Origin: Candidatus Desulfobacula maris
GTDB taxonomy: Bacteria > Desulfobacterota > Desulfobacteria > Desulfobacterales > Desulfobacteraceae
Assembly (NCBI GenBank): GCA_014383445.1
Contig: JACNHV010000389.1
Coordinates: 1 to 64,000, forward strand
Reading direction: 5' to 3'
Length of the DNA stretch: 64,000 nt
The notes beneath the pieces were generated by a model, which was not told the DNA's origin, did no database searches, and saw nothing but the letters and a program-made list of their open reading frames with translations. Below are positions 60,030-64,000 of the stretch, piece by piece. Numbering within the stretch: position 1 is the first letter of the stretch; every line of letters begins with the position of its first letter. The position numbers and the translations under genes were made by a program.

Positions 60030-60075
60030 AACTTACCGGAAATCAGATTAAGGTAACTCGGATTTCCGGTAAGTT
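60030..60075 (-). terminator. hairpin between livK and livF
   Basis: AACTTACCGGAAATC and GATTTCCGGTAAGTT form a perfect 15-bp stem around a 16-base loop. There is no T-run on the transcribed strand, so it may protect livK mRNA or reduce readthrough rather than stop it. Three GCTCAATTT words follow at about 60113-60155. Confidence 0.65.
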
Positions 60076-60162
60076 AATTTAGAGCTTATTCATAGATTCA
60101 ATTTCATTTTGCTCAATTTTATGGGGCTCAATTTTATTGGTCCTCAGCTCAATTTAAAGCGT

Positions 60163-61392
60163 TTATTGAATTTTTTTCATGTATTCAGACTGTATTGGTA
60201 CTCCAACTTTTTTAAATGCACCATTTTTTACAGCGTAAATCTGAAGCATATCAACACCTGCATGGTCCGTTGGTGAATAGGTAACCGGTCCAACCGTTGT
60301 ATATGGATGATATGCATTGGCACCATTCATTCCATTGAGCATTTTGTAGATATTGGCCTTGTTAACCTCAAGACCGGCAGCTTTAACCCTTCTGATTGCT
60401 TCTGTTGAAACCTGGGCAACCATGATACCGTTGGCATAATTATGGGAATTGGCAGCTTTTTCATCACGGCCATATAATTTTGCAAGGGCAAGTTGTTGTT
60501 TTGTTCCTTCATTGTTTTCAGAGGTCAGGTTATAGGAGCATACCCAGAAGTAGTTTTCTGAAGCTTCTGCAGCAAGTGCGATCAGGTCATTACCGCCAGT
60601 GTAGTGGGCCCCCAGGAAAGTAATTTTGCCCTCTTCACCAAATGAGCTGGCAATAAGCCCGAGACGGTGCGCATCTTTTAGCATGGTTGCAACAGGGGAT
60701 TGTACAGTCTGGCTGATCACATACTGAACACCTTTGCTCATGAGACGTGTTAACATGGCAGTATTATCAAGATCTTTTCCATGTTCAACAACTTCAACAA
60801 TTTCAATATTAAGGCCGGCTTTTACAGCAGCCTCTGTATCTGCAAGGGGTCCACGGCCAAAGGCAGAAGGATGGAGAAAAAGAGCAACTTTTGCTTTGCT
60901 GCCTTTATGATTGTTTGCAACATACTCGCCAAGACTGATGACCTGCTCAGAATAGGAAGCTACGGGCAAAAAGATATAATTGGAGTTTTCAAGATTTCCC
61001 CGATGAAAGGAAGCAGGGATTACAGCAATTTTTTCTTCTTCAAAATCTTTTTTCAACCCCAGGGTGCTGCCCGTGGAATAGTTCAGATAAAGAACAATTC
61101 CCTGGTCCATATAGTCTTCAAAATTTCTTTTAGTGATGTCAGTTTTGTATTGATCATCTCTAATGGTGCAGTCAATGGTGTCCTCACCAAGTATTTTGGT
61201 TTCATTTGCAAATTTAAAATAATCTTCAACACCTTTTGAGTAAGGGTTGCCTGCATCAGATGTCGGGCCTGTGATTGCAAGTGACAGGCCTAGTTTGTAA
61301 ACCTTTCCTCCTGCATTTGCAGATGCAGTAAATGCAAACATAATTACAAGAATTAGTAGAGCGTTTAAAAATAATGATTTTTTGGTTTTCAT
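60163..61392 (-). CDS. livK: ABC transporter periplasmic substrate-binding protein (LivK-like)
   Basis: A 409-aa Peripla_BP_6 protein with a Sec signal peptide (KSLFLNALLILVIMFAFTASANAGG). YKLGLSLAITGPTSDAGNPYSKGVEDYFKFANE and the VALFLHPSAFGRGPLADTEAAVKAGLNIEIVEVVEHG segment are of the Leu/Ile/Val and aromatic-acid binding type. The family often binds substrates other than amino acids; the neighbouring acyl-CoA synthetase points to a carboxylic acid. Confidence 0.9.
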   Translation of the reverse strand: MKTKKSLFLNALLILVIMFAFTASANAGGKVYKLGLSLAITGPTSDAGNPYSKGVEDYFKFANETKILGEDTIDCTIRDDQYKTDITKRNFEDYMDQGIVLYLNYSTGSTLGLKKDFEEEKIAVIPASFHRGNLENSNYIFLPVASYSEQVISLGEYVANNHKGSKAKVALFLHPSAFGRGPLADTEAAVKAGLNIEIVEVVEHGKDLDNTAMLTRLMSKGVQYVISQTVQSPVATMLKDAHRLGLIASSFGEEGKITFLGAHYTGGNDLIALAAEASENYFWVCSYNLTSENNEGTKQQLALAKLYGRDEKAANSHNYANGIMVAQVSTEAIRRVKAAGLEVNKANIYKMLNGMNGANAYHPYTTVGPVTYSPTDHAGVDMLQIYAVKNGAFKKVGVPIQSEYMKKIQ

Positions 61393-61468
61393 GTTTCTGT
61401 TCCTCCTTGGTTTTGGTTTATGACGCCTAAATATTTTATAAAGCAGGGCTAACCATCGTTAAAGTTGT

Positions 61469-62563
61469 TTAATAACGGAAAGGCCACAGCTTGGTATATG
61501 ATTTTGCGATTCTCCACCAGTTTGCAATCCCTCTGGGTTCATAAATCAGGAACAGAACAATGACAAGACCAAAAGTAAAGGGTTTCATTGCTGTAGTAAG
61601 ATTCATGCCAGATGGCAGGTATTGTCCCATAGCTTCTGAAAGGTGCTCCATCTGAAGGTCCAGATATTTAATGGCAACGGGTCCCCAGAAAGACCCGTTC
61701 AAGGTACCCAATCCTCCGACAATGGCCATGGCAAGATAGCCAATGGATTCATGGAGGGTAAAGGATTCAAACCCGACCCCCCTGTAGACATAGGCATGCA
61801 AGGCTCCTGCAACGCCTGCAAAAAAACCGGCCAGGGCAAAGGCATAGACTTTTGTGAGGCCTGGATTCATGCCCATGGCATCAGCAGCCCGGTCATTATC
61901 CCTGACAGCTATAAGGGATCTTCCATAACGGGTTTTAAGAAGATTTCTGATCCCAAAACCCAGGAGAACCACAACAACTAGAATGATATAATACCAGAAA
62001 AAATAATGGTCATCCCTCCCCACTTTTCCAGTCACCCAGAAAACACGGCCAACAGATATGGTCTGGCCCTGGTTAAAAAAGCTTGCAAAATTAATAACCC
62101 ATTGAAAAATCATCTGAAAAGACAGGGTGGCAATGGCAAGGTAGAGATGTTTCAACCTCAGGGCAGGCAAGCCGACAACGGCACCAAAACCAGCACCCAC
62201 AAGGCCGCTGACAATAATCATCAAGGGCCAGAAATGGGTGATAATGATATGGGTATCGCCAATGGTCCTGCAAAAGGATGCCACGGTGTATGCACCTATT
62301 CCCACAAAGGCAGCATGGCCAATGGAGATCAGACCTGCAAATCCCGTGACAAGATTTAGTCCCATGACAGCAACAACGGCGATTAAAATATTATCAATCA
62401 CCAGCATATTCTTGTTGCTCATTTCGAACAACAGGGGCCAGGCAAACAGAATTACCAGAAATAAAGTGAAAAATGATCTATCCAGGCTTGTAGAAAATGT
62501 CTTTTGTTCCTGTTTATAGGTCGTGTAAAAATTACCCGTTGCTAACCATGAATTTGCTGACAT
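61469..62563 (-). CDS. livM: branched-chain-type ABC transporter permease (LivM)
   Basis: A 364-aa permease with about 9 hydrophobic helices. GLNLVTGFAGLISIGHAAFVGIGAYTVASF, the EAA-like ALRLKHLYLAIATLSFQMI and SLIAVRDNDRAADAMGMNPGLTKVYAFALAGFFAGVAGALHAYVYRG are characteristic of LivM. It is 3 bp downstream of livH. The first ~25 residues before the first helix are hydrophilic, so a later start is possible. Confidence 0.92.
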   Translation of the reverse strand: MSANSWLATGNFYTTYKQEQKTFSTSLDRSFFTLFLVILFAWPLLFEMSNKNMLVIDNILIAVVAVMGLNLVTGFAGLISIGHAAFVGIGAYTVASFCRTIGDTHIIITHFWPLMIIVSGLVGAGFGAVVGLPALRLKHLYLAIATLSFQMIFQWVINFASFFNQGQTISVGRVFWVTGKVGRDDHYFFWYYIILVVVVLLGFGIRNLLKTRYGRSLIAVRDNDRAADAMGMNPGLTKVYAFALAGFFAGVAGALHAYVYRGVGFESFTLHESIGYLAMAIVGGLGTLNGSFWGPVAIKYLDLQMEHLSEAMGQYLPSGMNLTTAMKPFTFGLVIVLFLIYEPRGIANWWRIAKSYTKLWPFRY

Positions 62564-62566
62564 AGG

Positions 62567-63460
62567 TTACACCCGCTCAATTTCGTGAATTCCAAATAAA
62601 CCATGGGGTTTAAATAGAAGAATGATTAATAAAATGATATATGGCATTACATCTCCCGTACCATTCAACCCAAAATTACCATCCAGGTAACCACTGGCAA
62701 ATTGCTGGATCAATCCCATGATGATGCCTGCCACAACTGCTCCAAGGATGGAATCAAGCCCCCCCAGAATTATAACGGGGAATACGATAATTCCAAATGC
62801 ATGGAGGGTATCAAAATTCAACCCGGTTATATTGCCGATGATGCATCCTGCAGCTGCAGCAGACAGCCCTGCTGTGGCCCAGGCAAGACCAAAGACTTTT
62901 GGTACGGATATACCAACGGACATGGAAGCAAACTGGTCGTCAGATACGGCTCTCATGGATATTCCAATGGTTGATTTTTTAAAAAACCAGGAAAATAGCC
63001 CAATCAAAATAAAGGTTATTATAACCCCCACAAGCTGGGTCCATGATATGGAAACACCACCAAGGGACAGGGGCTCCTGGGGAAGAAATGCAGGAAATGA
63101 GAAATTTTCACTTCCAAAGGGAGTAAGATATATCAATCCATCAAGGATTGATCCCAATCCAATGGTGACCATAATGACCGAGATAATGGGTTCTCCGATG
63201 AGACGTCTTAAAAAGATTCTTTCAACGCTCATGGCAAGAAAGAAGGTGATTATCATGCTGGCTATAAAAGAAAAGAAAATAGGCATCCCTATGGATACAG
63301 TTAAAAAATAGGTGATAAAAGCACCGGCTGCAATAATCTGTCCATGGGCAATATTTAAAACCCTGCTTGATTTATATATAAGTACCATTCCAAGAGCGGC
63401 CAATGCATAGATGGAGCCCACCACAATGCCGCTGACGACAATTTGAAAAAAATAACTCAT
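62567..63460 (-). CDS. livH: branched-chain-type ABC transporter permease (LivH)
   Basis: A 297-aa permease with about 8 hydrophobic helices; SGIVVGSIYALAALGMVLIYKSSRVLNIAHGQIIAAGAFITYFL and SVGISVPKVFGLAWATAGLSAAAAGCIIG are LivH signatures. It overlaps the acyl-CoA synthetase gene by 4 bp and precedes livM. In many proteobacteria the same order (synthetase, livH, livM, livK, livF) serves uptake and activation of aromatic or fatty acids. Confidence 0.92.
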   Translation of the reverse strand: MSYFFQIVVSGIVVGSIYALAALGMVLIYKSSRVLNIAHGQIIAAGAFITYFLTVSIGMPIFFSFIASMIITFFLAMSVERIFLRRLIGEPIISVIMVTIGLGSILDGLIYLTPFGSENFSFPAFLPQEPLSLGGVSISWTQLVGVIITFILIGLFSWFFKKSTIGISMRAVSDDQFASMSVGISVPKVFGLAWATAGLSAAAAGCIIGNITGLNFDTLHAFGIIVFPVIILGGLDSILGAVVAGIIMGLIQQFASGYLDGNFGLNGTGDVMPYIILLIILLFKPHGLFGIHEIERV

Positions 63461-64000
63461 TTGATTCCCTTGGCTCCTTTCACCGTGTAAAAAGCTATGT
63501 TTGTTTTAACCTTGGTTGACTGCCCGTCCTGATACTGGAAGGATGCCTCAACTTCTTTTTTATCTACAGATTCGTCATAAAGCGAATCATACAGGTTCTG
63601 GTATCTTTCCTGTACAAATTTACGACGGATTTTGCCGGTCTTGGTCAATTCTCCGTCATCAGTATCAAGCAGTTTGTAAAGCAATGCAAAGCGTTTAATT
63701 TTAAAATGTTCTTTTTCAGCCCGTGAATTTACATCAAGCACCTGTTCCATCATAAGCTGGGCCACTTCAGGTTTTCCTGAAAGATCCATATAAGTACTGA
63801 ATGAAATTCCCCTGTCCTCAGCCCATTTGCCCACAACAATGGGATCAACATTAATCAGGCAGGCCACAAAGTCTTCCTTATTTCCGTAGATTACAGCCTC
63901 TTTTATATAGGGACTGAATTTAAGAGCATTTTCCAGAAACATGGGGGAGAACATTTCCCCTTTGTTATTATGCATAACATCGGAGACACGATCAATGACC
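63457..64000 (-). CDS. AMP-dependent acyl-CoA synthetase, C-terminal part (cut by window edge)
   Basis: The frame runs off the right edge. The visible C-terminal ~180 residues include VIDRVSDVMHNNKGEMFSPMFLENALKFSPYIKEAVIYG, the hinge and C-terminal domain of long-chain-type acyl-CoA synthetases, and LTKTGKIRRKFVQERY with the catalytic Lys. The track start at 63975 is only an internal Met. It should activate the acid brought in by the Liv-type transporter; the substrate is unknown. Confidence 0.88.
   Translation of the reverse strand, partial: VIDRVSDVMHNNKGEMFSPMFLENALKFSPYIKEAVIYGNKEDFVACLINVDPIVVGKWAEDRGISFSTYMDLSGKPEVAQLMMEQVLDVNSRAEKEHFKIKRFALLYKLLDTDDGELTKTGKIRRKFVQERYQNLYDSLYDESVDKKEVEASFQYQDGQSTKVKTNIAFYTVKGAKGIK

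Overview
The window reads as a chromosomal segment from an anaerobic Desulfobacterota bacterium, most like a Desulfobacteraceae sulfate reducer. This is inferred from the gene content: a corrinoid methyltransferase system with a RACo-type reactivator, a fused isobutyryl-CoA mutase, branched-chain acyl-CoA oxidation genes, a hybrid type II secretion/type IV pilus locus and many sigma-54 signals. No rRNA, tRNA or CRISPR array was seen.

Layout. (1) 0-16 kb: a + strand run of histidine kinase, receiver protein, HD-GYP phosphodiesterase and STAS protein leads straight into a hybrid T2SS/T4P assembly locus (ATPase with a MshEN-like N-terminus, platform protein, four pseudopilins, PilM/N/O, PilP/GspC-like, secretin). 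It ends with an 858-aa protein that fuses a pseudopilin-like N-terminus to about 13 NHL repeats. (2) 16-21.3 kb: five toxin-antitoxin modules (HicAB, RHH-RelE, DUF6364-like/RelE-like, BrnTA, RHH-PIN) all on +. They lie among two families of direct repeats and a family of ~40-nt nested palindromes. One repeat family is the duplicated 3' end of the adjacent apbE gene. The layout repeats as apbE-3'-end / TA module / 80-bp repeat. (3) 21.3-37.3 kb: S4 protein, SpoU methyltransferase and SAM methyltransferase, then a minus-strand leucine/isovalerate operon (acyl-CoA dehydrogenase, methylglutaconyl-CoA hydratase-like, MCC-beta-like carboxyltransferase, HMG-CoA lyase-like, XRE-cupin regulator, acetoacetyl-CoA synthetase). 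It diverges from TetR, IcmF, thiolase and 3-hydroxyacyl-CoA dehydrogenase. Together these can take isovaleryl-, isobutyryl- and butyryl-CoA to acetyl-CoA. (4) 37.4-58.25 kb: an apparent accessory island with an IS630-type transposase remnant at the left and a frameshifted M24 peptidase remnant at the right. It carries a seven-gene minus-strand operon (URO-D-type methyltransferase, pterin methyltransferase, corrinoid protein, RACo, molybdopterin oxidoreductase, ferredoxin, FAD/Fe-S oxidoreductase), a CobW GTPase, a PAS sigma-54 activator, an atypical crotonase, a two-subunit CoA-transferase and a TRAP transporter. Five sigma-54 -24/-12 promoters and a recurrent YGGTGCA upstream motif tie these into one regulon for an unidentified, probably methylated, carboxylate. 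(5) 58.25-64 kb: a USP-receiver fusion and a Liv-type ABC transporter (LivF, LivK, LivM, LivH) with an acyl-CoA synthetase cut by the window edge.

Start codons were moved from the ORF track wherever a ribosome-binding site or family alignment favoured another start; several genes use TTG or GTG. All functions are read from sequence motifs only; no search was run.
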